Shown: piece by piece, positions 51,589 to 61,180 of the stretch
How the letters are laid out: each line of letters starts with the position of its first letter
How positions within the stretch are numbered: position 1 is the first letter of the stretch
DNA from: Rostratula benghalensis
Lineage: Eukaryota > Chordata > Aves > Charadriiformes > Rostratulidae
Length of the DNA stretch: 64,000 nucleotides
Assembly: GCA_013399305.1 (NCBI GenBank)
Contig: VXAI01000115.1
Coordinates: 2,065,907 to 2,129,906, forward strand
Direction: 5' to 3'
Notes under the pieces: generated by a model
Told to the model about the DNA's origin: nothing
The model's input: only the letters and a program-made list of their open reading frames with translations
The model's database searches: none
Made by a program: the position numbers and the translations under genes

Positions 51589-54559
51589 TGTCCCCAGAAT
51601 CTGCACTTGGCAGCCCCCAGCTGGAGCTGTGACTCGTGTAGAAGTCATCAAGACTGGCAGTGGGATGTACGAGATGGCACATGAAAGCTGGGAAATACAG
51701 ACTTTTGTGCTTTTGTACCAGCTGTTGCACTGTAATGGTGCTTTTATGTGTGGTCTGAGACCAAAACACCGAGGAATATCAGGAATTTGGTATTAGCATG
51801 TCCTTCAGCTCCCAGTGAAGGACAGCGGTCCCATAGATAGCATCTAAATTAATTTCAGGATGCAATATAGATAGGAACTACTGCTAAAAGAGAAAGTGTG
51901 TCCATAAACATATAAGCATAGCCTTCACTAAAGCTAGATGAATACAGGGTGCCACCTGTAAGAGTATTACAGATTTTATAGTCTCACAAGATTCATTTAG
52001 GTGCTATAAGCTGTAAGTCTACATGGTTGCAAACACTGAAATATATAACAAAGGTAGTCAGGAACATCTTGTTGGAATTTCTGTAGAAGAGCACACAAAT
52101 CTCTAGACAAAGCTTGTTAATGTAGTCTTTCAGTATGGTCATCGTCTTAAAAAAATAAAATGGAAAACAATGCCTTTCATCACATTTTCTTTTAAAATGT
52201 CTGTTAACATGCAACAAAACCATACAGAAGACAGTGACTGGCTTGACAGACTGAGTACAAAACTGGGTTTACTTGCACTTGCTCTCCAATTGGCTGGATT
52301 TAGCAAATGAAGGCTGCTTGAGATAAATACATAATTAAAGTCTCTACAGCCAAGTTCACTTTGGGTGAGAGTGAGTGGGCTGAGCCAACACACGCTACCC
52401 GAGTGCTATTCACGTGGATTACACCTTTCCTTCTCCTCTCCTTATGCAAACAACCTCTTCTTTTTGTAAATGCCATAGAGTACTGGGTGTGGGGAGAAAA
52501 GGGGATCAGAAATATGCTTTAGATTGTTATCACCTGGCATTGTTCTCAAACTTCTTGAGAGAAACATGGATAATTAAAGGTTCTGCTTCAAGAATTTTGG
52601 GCACAGCTACTTAGTTTCAACAGATTCATTTTATTTTCCTTTTCCATACTGCTTTCTGTCTTCTGCAGATTTCTCTGCTCCTAGAGCCCTATTCTTTTCT
52701 CCCAGGAACCTGGCACTGCGGGCTCTGCTCTTAACTTTTCCTACAACAATTAGCAACTCCAGGAACTGAAGAGCTAATTGTGCCATGTGGTTGGATTGTT
52801 TCATATCTAATAAACTGTGAGCTCTGATTGAAAATCTTATAGTCACAGTATTCATGTTTTCCTCCTGCATGGACTCTTTGCTGTTTAATAAGACTTAAGC
52901 TTAAGCACAACCTATACATTTTCCATCTGCCTACCACCAATAAATGCATAGGGAAATTAACATCTCAGAGACCTATGTTATTTCAGTTGAAACAAGCTAG
53001 TGATTAAAAAATTAGTGAGGCATCAGAGACACAGGAGAGTGGGGAGAGAGATATAAAGAGACATGGGAATATGTACATCCATTTATACAGGTATGTACTT
53101 GGGCTAAAAAATCACAGCCATCACTAGCACAGACACCAGGGCAAAATGTCTAGTAAAATCTCATTTTAGTAATACTGCTTGATTCTTTTCAGAGCACTAG
53201 TTGAAGCTATCCATTTTTTTCCAATATAATCTATGTGGGCCCATTTGCACTACCTGGAAGCAAATCCAGAACAACTAGGTGGAGAAATACTTCTTAATGT
53301 ACAGTAGACAAGCTCCTAAGCCTTGTTTTTGTTTAAATTACCAATAACTTGAATCAACATAATGATTTTCCTTTTAACAGGCACTAGAGTTTGAGATTCT
53401 GTTCCTACATGTCCTGTCACATGTGCATAGAAGAAAGGTTTCCAAACTGTTTTGATCTACAGCCTCCCCCAGACTTCAGATATAAGTCTCCTGAGAAGAT
53501 GATTACTTTTCTTTCCAGAACTTTTTACAGAATGCTTCAAAAAGCAGTCCACGCGTTGAAACTTTGGAATCTGGGAATACTTCACAGATGTAGTTCAGGT
53601 GTATGTTCCAGCTTTATCTTCATAGCGTTCCTTCCTCAATTCACCATCCATCTCGCAGTACCATCTCCATAGCTAAAAAGAGGAGGTTACATGAGCCAGT
53701 AAGGTCATATGGTATTGTCCAGGCCTGGCCTAATCAACTTAGCTTAACTGCCTAGTGTGAAGCCCATGATAAATGTAAACTTGCTCAATTATAAAATCTT
53801 CCCATAGAAGCACTGGCATAACATGAAAAGATAAATTTCTGATAATTATTTTTGATCTCATAATGCAAATGTTGTATGCATTAGACTTCCACTGTCTTTT
53901 GTTGGTTGCTTTTAGTAAGCACTGCAGTAATAAATCTTCAGTGCCAATGAGAGACACAAGGTAAAAGGGTACATAAGAACTGATACAATTTTTTTCTGCA
54001 AGTAAGTTTCATACTCAAAAGTTCACATTGCTTTTACATGATTTGGAAGTCTGCAGGGTATCACTTTCACTGGCAGTGAATTTACAGTCCGTATAACAAG
54101 AAAATTCAAGGGTTCCTTTGTTAGGTTTGGTTGGTTGGTTCTTGGGCTGTAACACAATTTCCAAATTCATTTTAACAGGTATTCACTGGGGGAATTTACT
54201 GTTTATATAAGACCATAATTTAACTTTGGAATGCAGCAATGAAAGTTTATTTGGTTAAATCTCATTAGCTACTGGAAAACTTATCTGGAAATTCCTAATG
54301 CTCCTTACTTCAAACAGAAATTTGATACTGTAAATTACCTTGACCATGGGCTATGATTCTAAAGCCTGTAATTGCAAAAGAGAGTAAGGTTACACAGAAG
54401 GCTGTTCATTAGTGTCTTTACTTCTATTGAGGTAACTAAAGCCAATTTATACAAAGGTACTTAAGGCACTTGCATAGTTCTGTATCTATTCAGCTGCAGC
54501 AAGGAAAAGGACAAAGCTCAGTAATATCCGTGGATCTGTGCTTTTGTTTGCTTTGTAAG
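51589..54559. other. Intergenic DNA, no gene seen
   Basis: About 3 kb without recognised exon, RNA gene or transposon. There is a minor TTGG microsatellite-like stretch near 54,129-54,140. Confidence 0.55.
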
Positions 54560-55441
54560 CACAGAATCTCAAAATGGTTGAGGTTGGCAGGCACCTCTGG
54601 AGGTCATTTGGTCCCATCCCCCTGCTCAAGCAGGGCCACCTGCAGCCAGCTGCCCAGGACCAAGTCCAGACAGCCTTAGAATATCTCCACGGATTGAGAC
54701 TTCACAGCCTCACTGGGCATCCTGTGCCAGTTCTAGGTCACCCTCACAGGGAAAATGGTGTTTCCTGATGTTCAGAGGGAACTTCCTATGTTTCAGTTCG
54801 TGCCCATGGCCTCTGGTCCTGTCATGGGGCACCACTGAAAAGAGCCTGGCTCCATCTTCTTCACATCCTCCCTTCAAGCATTTATATGGATGGATGAGAT
54901 CCCTCCTGAACCTTCTTTTCTCCAGGGAGAACAGTCCCAGCTCTCTCAGCCTGTCCTCATAGCAGAGATGTTCCAGTACCTTAATTATCTTAGTAGCTGT
55001 TGACTGTACTCTCTCCGGTGTGTCCACGTCTGTCTTATACCAGGGAGCACAGAACTGGACTCAGCATGCCAGCTTTGGCCTCACCAGTGTTGAGTAGAAG
55101 GGAAGGATCACTTCCCTTGCTTGCCAGCAGTACTACTCCTAATGCAGTCCAAGATACAATTTTCCTTGTTCATCATAAGGGCACATGGCTTTGTGTTCAG
55201 GACCTCCAAGTCCTTTCCAACCAGTTGGCCTCCAGCCTGTACTGGTGCAGGTGGTTGCTCCTCCTCAGGTGGAGGACTTTGCATTTCTCCTTACTGAACT
55301 TCATGAGGTTCCTGACATTCCATTTCTCCAGCCTCTTGAAGTCTCTGGATGGCAGCACAACCCTCTGGCATATCAGTCACTCCACACCACAGTTTGGTGT
55401 AGTCTGCAAATTTGCTGAGTACACTCTGCCCCATCATTCAG
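54560..55441 (-). mobile_element. CR1 LINE, 0.9-kb copy on minus strand
   Basis: Read leftwards this is a CR1 3' part that extends well into ORF2. The plus strand shows ACAGAATCTCAAAATGGTTG, CCCCCTGCTCAAGCAGGGCC, ACCCTCACAGGGAAAATGG, CCATGGCCTCTGGTCCTGTC, GAACAGTCCCAGCTCTCTCA and GGCCTCACCAGTGTTGAG, and near the left end of the element CAGTTTGGTGTAGTCTGC and AAATTTGCTGAGTACACTCT. A 105-codon minus-strand frame (54,710-55,027) encodes the ERVQ-to-LKGG C-terminal block. Plus-strand frames over the same region, including a 188-codon one (55,000-55,566), are antisense noise. It is the same 3' type as 12,858-13,540. Confidence 0.95.
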
Positions 55442-57423
55442 ATGAGCCTGCTGAGTTCTTCTGTTTGCAGATGTCCTATATCCTTCTTCATAAGGCCACA
55501 AACTGTCATAGCTATGGACCACAAAACTTAATAATGCTTTTATATTACATTTCCAGAAACATGTGAGTGTACATGTTCCCTCTGTCATCAATCTAACTTC
55601 TCTGATGCTATAGCTACTGAAATTTGTAGAGGAGAAATAATATGAAATATCAGTAGAATTTGTGCACTCCAAACACATTTCAACTGGGCTGTGGTACAGA
55701 CACTTCTCAGTAATGTCTTTCTATGAATTCAACTGCACAAGTTCTCTAACACATTTAATGACCTCATTTACCTTCTGCTTTATTGACAGCATTAGAGCAG
55801 TTGAACAGCACTGTCTTTTCTGCCTCAGAGGACAAAACACCAATAGATATATCTGCTGAGCAGATGTGCTTTCCAGCACCTTGCAGTCCTGCTCCTCCAG
55901 TAACTCAGAGCATCAGGCCCTGATGCTCACAATTAAGCTGTTAATCCTCACTTTGGTGTAACACAGAAACACTGGCACTGAGGTTGCTTGTGAACCATTT
56001 GCCTGGCACTTGCAGGAGGAAAGGAGGAGTCGACCTTATATATAGCATATTGCTAAAATTGCTAAAGTCACATCCAGCTAGCATTACCTGCAAGTAAAGA
56101 TGCAGAAGAAAGACAGCTTCCCGGTTTCTAGTGCTGCAGTGGCCAGCACAGGTTTCCAGCTTATGCTGGTCCCAAGTTCCCAAGTGGGTTTTCTTAACAA
56201 AGAGCAGTCTTCGGCCACTGCATCACATGCATGTTACATGCATATACATCCCTGGCCCACTCCAACACAAGTTTATTCTTGTTCACTTTCCAGGGCAGTG
56301 GTATACTGTGGAACAGAGCCATATAGTTATGATTTCTCTGTACCATCATACAAAGAAGCCACGGGCTCCTTTGGTACTACTTCCAGCACGATCTGGACCG
56401 AATCCAACCCAAAACAGATTTATTTGGAGTTACTACTTCCCAAGTGCTGAAGAATAGAAGATGCCAATTTAGAAGCTCCAAGGGGGTTGGGGAAATTATG
56501 AAATGTAAACCAGCAGTGAACTAATTACTTACTTGCTGACCTAGCCTAATAAAGAAAAATTTCCTAATAAAGGAAATCTTGCGTGTGGCCTTCTGCACTT
56601 TTGGAACAGGCATAGCACCTTAAAATATTTTTCCAACTTTGAAAATATGCTGGGCTGTCTTCAGGGGGAAAAAGCATCAAGAAGAACAAGTACTTTATGT
56701 AGGTAATGCCACCAGTCAATTTAAGAATGTTGTTTGACTTTGGTTTTAATCTAGTCAGTGTACCAGTTTCAATCCTGGAGCCTGAAGCAACTTTTCTGAG
56801 TAGCATCGTGTATGGATTTCTATGTGTTTGATGTAAAAAAAGAGCCTCAGCTTCTACAAAATGAAACCTTGGGTCTACTCTTATATGATACGTGGCAAAA
56901 CCAGTCAACAAAATAGATTGGCTGTGCTGTAGTTTGAAATACAATTATTTCCTATATTTTACAATTTATTCTTTGCAAACAGCTGTCTCAGTCATTAAAT
57001 GATTCACCTAATTTCTGCAGATCCGTATTTAAGTAGTCATTTTTAAATTATGCTTTGACACCTTCTTGTTTGTTTATTTGCATTCACTGGATGATCTGTC
57101 TCTTAATTGCTATGTTTTCAAGGTCTGGGATTGTCTCAATTCTGCATTCATATAATACTTAGGACAGTTGTGATCGAGTTGTATTTGAAACTGTTTATTG
57201 CCATCACCATCTAAATCATAAATAATAACTGTCTGAAGCACTTAGCAGCTTTCTTTTTCTTTTGAGATGTTAATATGCAAAGAATTCTCTGTTCCCAGAA
57301 CTGCATATTCTCTTTTCATTAGTCTTACAAAAACCACACAAACCCTTGAATTTGTGACTTTCCCTGAAAAGAAACACTGCTAGTTTTAACTCATTTTTGT
57401 GTGAGTTCTCCCCCACACTACAT
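55442..57423. other. Intergenic DNA, no gene seen
   Basis: About 2 kb without recognised exon, RNA gene or transposon. The frames of 108-126 codons at 56,100-56,944 overlap on both strands and show no domain. Confidence 0.55.
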
Positions 57424-57878
57424 TGCCCCAGAGGAGGGCCACAAAGACGATCAGAGGGCTGGAGCACCTCTGCTATGAGGACAGGCTGAGAGAGTTGGGG
57501 CTGTTCAGCCTGGAGAAGAGAAGGCTCTGGGGAAACCTTACAGCAGCCTTCCAGAACCTGAAGGAGGCCTACAGGAGATGGGGAGGGACACTTTATCAGG
57601 GAGTGCAGACATAAGACAAGGCGTAATGGTTCTAAATTGAAAGAGAAGATATTTAGGTTAGATATTAGGAAGAAATTCTTTCATGTGAGGGTGGTGAGTC
57701 ACTGGAACAGGTTACCTGGAGAAGCTGTGGATGCTCCATCCCTGGAAGTGTTTAAGGCCGGGCTAGTACAGGTCTCTGAGCAACCTGGTCAAGTAGAAGG
57801 TGTCCCTGGCTACAGTAAGGGGGTTGGAACTTGTTGATCTTTAAGATCCCTTCCAACCCAAACCATTCTATGATTCTA
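57424..57878 (+). mobile_element. CR1 LINE, 3' copy
   Basis: Enters CR1 at CCCCAGAGGAGGGCCACAAA and follows GATCAGAGGGCTGGAGCACC, CTGTTCAGCCTGGAGAAGAG and GGGAGGGACACTTTATCAGG, and ends GGTCCCTTCC-type, then AACCCAAACCATTCTATGAT. Two short frames (57,423-57,614 and 57,637-57,837) are parts of the ORF2 C-terminus separated by a shift. It closely resembles 26,722-27,258. Confidence 0.96.
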
Positions 57879-59849
57879 AAAGTAGAATTAACCCCAAAAA
57901 AGATTCACATTCCAAATTTAAAAAAAAAAAATATCCCACCATATTTTTATTAGTTTTTCAAGGTTATCTAGGGCTTTGTATGACTGAATTGTTGTGCCTA
58001 AGCAGTTGTTAACTCTGCAGAATCATCTGTAGATTTTCTAGAAGAGGAGAAAGATATCAGAACAATTCCTACCAGGTTAATTATCACTAGCTATAGGATG
58101 CAGTTGAATGGTGAGGAAAGGCATGCATAGCCGTGCAACTCTGTGGTACCTTGTTGGCTACATTCAGCCTTAACTAAGGGGAGGGGAGGGGAGGAGAGGG
58201 GAGGAGACTCATAATCTTACCATCTCTCAGTCTTTCTCTTGGCTCATTTAGCAGTCACTGCATACCAGAACCTCTGCTATTGGTGCCAGTCCTTGGCATA
58301 AGGTTGTGAATGTGACCAGCTGTATCCTGAAATAAGTGTCCCTGCTGTTGGCATGTGCCTGGAGAATTTAATAGTAGTTACACGTGCCTATAGTTGCAGC
58401 TGAGCTATGACAGATTTACACTCACCCTCCTGCAGTTTAGAAATCCTCTGGCTCACTTGGAGAGTGATGTGGATGGTGCTGGTCCTGGTGTCATGCATGA
58501 CAAACAGCTGGCCCTGTAGAGAGCAGGGTGAGACTGCTTCCTACAGGACTTAAGTCTATTCCACCATGAAGCTCCATAAAGTGTCCTGCTCCTCCTTTGC
58601 TCTCCTTTTCCTTTCTTCATGGATTGCAACCTGCCTCAACATGTTTCTACAGCAAAACTGGCCAGAACACTGAGCGTGGTGCCAAACAAGGTGCCTTATG
58701 CAGGCAGCTTGATGGAGCCATGGATTGTGCAGCTCAGCATTGGGCAGGGCAACTGTTAAAAGTATCTTACCTATCCTGAGAGGCTTGTGGAATCGGTACT
58801 GTGCTTGCAGATACCATTATGGAAACTCCTGACTGAAAACAATGGGAGTTTGAGGTGTAGGGAGGGAGTATACTTCTGCAATATTCTCTAGCTTTCATGC
58901 AGCACTGTTCAGCTACAGCTTATTGATGGCCAGATTTACTCCTGGAATAAAACTATGTTACTATTTGAGTGATTACTACTCAGACAAATTTGGTGCTAGA
59001 TTGTGTTTTAAATGGTGATATTTTTATTCCCCTTTCTCCACATAGCTGCAAGCAGTAGACTTTACGGGAAAGTAAAAATATATGAAATAGAAATCAAAGG
59101 AAACAAAAGTCAAGAGGAAAGGAGTGGCACAGGGTCAGAAGTTACGAAATTTCAGTTCTCAAGGCTTCCTGAATAGAGTCACCTTGCCCCTCAGGGCTGC
59201 AGGGGGATATTCTTTGTCACTCAGAATGGCATCTTACTGCACTTATCCTTCCCAGACTCGTCCATTTGACTGGCTTTACTCCTCCTAAGGAGGAGTTAAC
59301 TCTTTGCTGGTCTTTGACAGAGATCTCAGTTTCCTCGGTGTAAACAGCTGTATTTCCACACTGAAATTAAACGATTGAAACTAGTCATTTAATTCATGTT
59401 CTTGCAATCTTCTCCCGCAGGAGATTAATGTGAGGAAGAGCATCCCCTAGAAACTGTGTGACGGCCATAGGGCTGCAGGGGAAGGCTGGGTTGCGGCGAG
59501 AGATTTCTCTTTGGGTTGAGCGTATTTGACTGGCAGGAGAATACGTTTTGAAAAGTGAGGAAGGTGCTGACTGTTCCAGGCAAATACGGATATGCTGGTT
59601 TGCGAAAGCTGGCAAGGACTTTGGATGGAACCTAGGAAATGCAAACCACTTTAAAGTAATTGCAATATAACTGCCCTAACCAGAGGCAAATTCATAAACT
59701 GCTACTTTGGGGGGAAAAAAAAAATATAAGAATCATGAACTTTTTTTCATTCGCCACAGCCAAGAGATGTGTGCAGTTACGGAAAGCATATGAAGTATGA
59801 GGCAAACGGTGCCTTCAAAATGCTGTGGTTGAAAGGACCAGAGTGACAC
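57879..59849. other. UXS1-upstream intergenic DNA
   Basis: This is the 2 kb just before the CpG island. No exon or transposon was recognised. It contains the G-rich repeat at 58,178-58,206. Composition stays near the AT-rich background until about 59,850. Confidence 0.6.
58178..58206 (+). repeat. GGGGA repeat with G-quadruplex potential
   Basis: GGGG runs at 58,178-58,181, 58,183-58,186, 58,188-58,191 and 58,198-58,201 are separated by loops of 1, 1 and 6 bases. This fits the canonical four-run quadruplex pattern on the plus strand. It lies about 2.2 kb upstream of the UXS1 start codon. Confidence 0.85.
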
Positions 59850-59958
59850 GCATTCTGCCGGCGTGTGTGCCCAGACACGGTTGCGTTCCACCAACCGTGC
59901 CAGCAGGCCACCACGCAGGGGCCACCTCAGGGGGAAGTGGCAGGCGACCGAGACCACC

Positions 59959-59966
59959 ATGGCGGC
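59959..59966 (+). promoter_or_regulatory. YY1-type ATGGCGGC core, also an upstream ATG
   Basis: ACCATGGCGGCAGCC combines the YY1 core ATGGCGGC with a near-optimal translation-start context (ACC before, G after). If transcribed, the ATG opens a 148-codon frame that ends at 60,402, overlapping the UXS1 start codon in a different frame. Whether it is in the mRNA depends on where transcription begins. Confidence 0.5.
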
Positions 59967-60139
59967 AGCCAGAACCAGGTCAGGAGCACGCAGAGACCGC
60001 GGGCGCCCCTCCCTTCCCCTCAGGGACGCTCTGCCGCAGGCGGCCGCCCTCCGAGCAGGCCGAGGGCCTTCCGCTCCTCACGAAGGACGGAAAGACGGAG
60101 CGGCCCCTCCCCGACACCAGCAAGGACCAAGGCGGCCCC

Positions 60140-60149
60140 GCGCATGCGC
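60140..60149. promoter_or_regulatory. NRF1-type palindrome GCGCATGCGC
   Basis: This is an exact match to the core of the NRF1 consensus YGCGCAYGCGCR. It lies about 250 bases before the start codon, a usual place for NRF1 sites in CpG-island promoters. The ATG inside it (60,144) would start a 10-codon upstream frame ending at 60,176 if included in the transcript. Confidence 0.6.
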
Positions 60150-60176
60150 CGCCACCGCCGCCCCGGCCGCTGCTGA
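60144..60176 (+). other. Possible short upstream open reading frame (10 codons)
   Basis: ATG at 60,144 followed by arginine-rich codons and TGA at 60,174-60,176, in a different frame from UXS1 and wholly upstream of it. A short uORF of this kind would still allow reinitiation at 60,392. It is relevant only if transcription starts before 60,144. Confidence 0.3.
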
Positions 60177-60391
60177 GCCGCCCACCGCGTCCACGAGGGG
60201 TAGGCGGGCGGGCAGAGGAGAGCGGGCGGGCAAGGCGGGCGCTGCTGCGCCTGCGCGGGTTGCTCCCGGGCGGAGGGAGCCGAGCCGAACCGAGCTGAGC
60301 CGAGTGGAAGGCGTGGGGGGAGAGGGGGTGGCGGCGTGGCCGGCCGTGAAGGCAGGCGGGAGCCCGGCGCCGTGCGCGGCTGTGGCTGGGT

Positions 60392-60488
60392 ATGGTGAGT
60401 AAGGGGCCGCTGCTGCGCCTGTTGACCGCCATCAACCGCAGGAGGATGAAGCTGCTCGTGGGGCTCGCCTTCCTCGCCTATGTCGCCT
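60392..60488 (+). CDS. UXS1: UXS1, first coding exon (UDP-glucuronate decarboxylase 1)
   Basis: UXS1 converts UDP-glucuronate to UDP-xylose with bound NAD in the Golgi/ER lumen, supplying xylose for the first sugar of glycosaminoglycan chains. The exon encodes 32 codons plus one base, starting MVSKGPLLRLL and ending FLAYVA. I recognise it from the conserved vertebrate N-terminus: MVSK, a leucine-rich turn, the basic NRRRMKLL and then LAYVA. The basic tail (Arg 16-18, Lys 20) followed by a hydrophobic run from Leu21 fits a type II membrane anchor. The start is supported by an in-frame TGA at 60,296-60,298 with no in-frame ATG after it, and by G at -3 and +4. The exon ends in T before GTGAGTGAG, a strong donor in phase 1, matching the Ser codon expected next. 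The catalytic Rossmann domain lies in later exons, outside the window. Identification is from homology memory only. Confidence 0.92.
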
Positions 60489-61031
60489 GTGAGTGAGCGG
60501 GGGTGGCGGGGCGGGTCGGGTCTGGCACAGCTGTACGTTGCTCGGTGGCCTGGGTGCTCCCCCGGCTCCTTGTGCCCTCCGCCGCCGGAGGGGAGAGGAA
60601 GGAGACGGCGGCTCCTTCCCGCGCCGCCCGCTTACGAGGCGCGGCAGCGCGGCTGCTCTGGCCCCAGAAGGGAAGGGGACTCCGGGTGGCTGCCCGCGTC
60701 TTCGGGCGGCGGGGCCCGGGGTTTCTCCTTCCCCCCTTCCCACTACCCCTTGTCCTCTCCTCCTCACCCCGCTGAAACTTTCCAAAGTCCGGCGGGCAGC
60801 CGGCTAGGCCGTGGAGGAGGGCGCCATGCCGGGGGGGCCCTGTCGACCTGTCGAGTATTTTTCCCCCTGCCCCACCGGGAGGGCTCGGCGATGAAGGATC
60901 GTAGCCGTTCCTCCCCCCGTTTCCTCTTGCTGCTTTGGGGGCCGGGCGGCCGCGCTTCCCCTCGGTGCCCGGCGGGAAGGGGCTGCCGGGGGCTTGCCGG
61001 CAGGCAGCTGGCCTTCGGGCCGAGCCCCGGG

Positions 61032-61061
61032 CGTGAGGTGAGGTGAGGTGAGGTTGAGGTG
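61032..61061 (+). repeat. GGTGA pentamer array 1
   Basis: GTGAG/GGTGA units repeated about four times after CCCCGGG, ending in GGTTGAGGTGGGG. Each AGGTGAG resembles a splice-donor core. A sister array lies at 61,164-61,180. Confidence 0.85.
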
Positions 61062-61163
61062 GGGCGGGCGGCGGGAGCCAGACGTGGCTCAAGGAGTCGG
61101 TATTTCCGCAGCCGCTCCTCAGGTTTGCTCTTCGCTCGCGCCTGGATCTTACCCCGGGAGCTG

Positions 61164-61180
61164 CGTGAGGTGAGGTGAGG
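61164..61180 (+). repeat. GGTGA pentamer array 2
   Basis: CGTGAGGTGAGGTGAGG, again preceded (five bases further upstream) by CCCCGGG, as in the array at 61,032. The shared context suggests a local duplication in the CpG island's 3' margin. Confidence 0.8.

Larger units (their letters stand above)
59850..61180. promoter_or_regulatory. CpG island spanning UXS1 promoter, exon 1 and start of intron 1
   Basis: Base composition switches sharply from AT-rich to very GC-rich with dense CpG from about 59,850 to 61,180. Within it are GC-box-like GGGCGGG repeats at about 60,203-60,240, an NRF1-type palindrome at 60,140-60,149 (GCGCATGCGC), a second NRF1-like word at 60,246-60,257 (TGCGCCTGCGCG) and a YY1-type ATGGCGGC at 59,959-59,966. 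There is no convincing TATA box at the expected distance from the coding start, which fits a housekeeping-type promoter with dispersed start sites. Several long open frames on both strands (103-204 codons) are by-products of high GC, which depletes stop codons. CpG-island promoters often fire in both directions, so an antisense transcript is possible but not shown. Confidence 0.9.

Noticed and set aside
51361..51796. Frames of 101-107 codons on the plus strand
   Set aside because: Antisense translation of a minus-strand CR1 3' end; the same peptide words recur wherever that repeat is inverted.
54345..54366. CTATGATTCTAAAG as another CR1 3' end
   Set aside because: The preceding bases lack the CCTTCCAACC block, so the match is limited to the short word and is probably chance.
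55000..55566. 188-codon plus-strand frame
   Set aside because: It lies mostly antisense to the minus-strand CR1 copy at 54,560-55,441 and has no domain.
1..59849. Exons of the expected neighbour ST6GAL2
   Set aside because: None of its sialyltransferase motifs were seen in any of the listed frames, and no splice-flanked candidate was noticed.
60392..60406. The first residues MVSKG equal the start of the common engineered fluorescent protein EGFP
   Set aside because: Similarity ends after five residues. The following residues, splice donor and CpG-island context fit UXS1, so there is no vector contamination.
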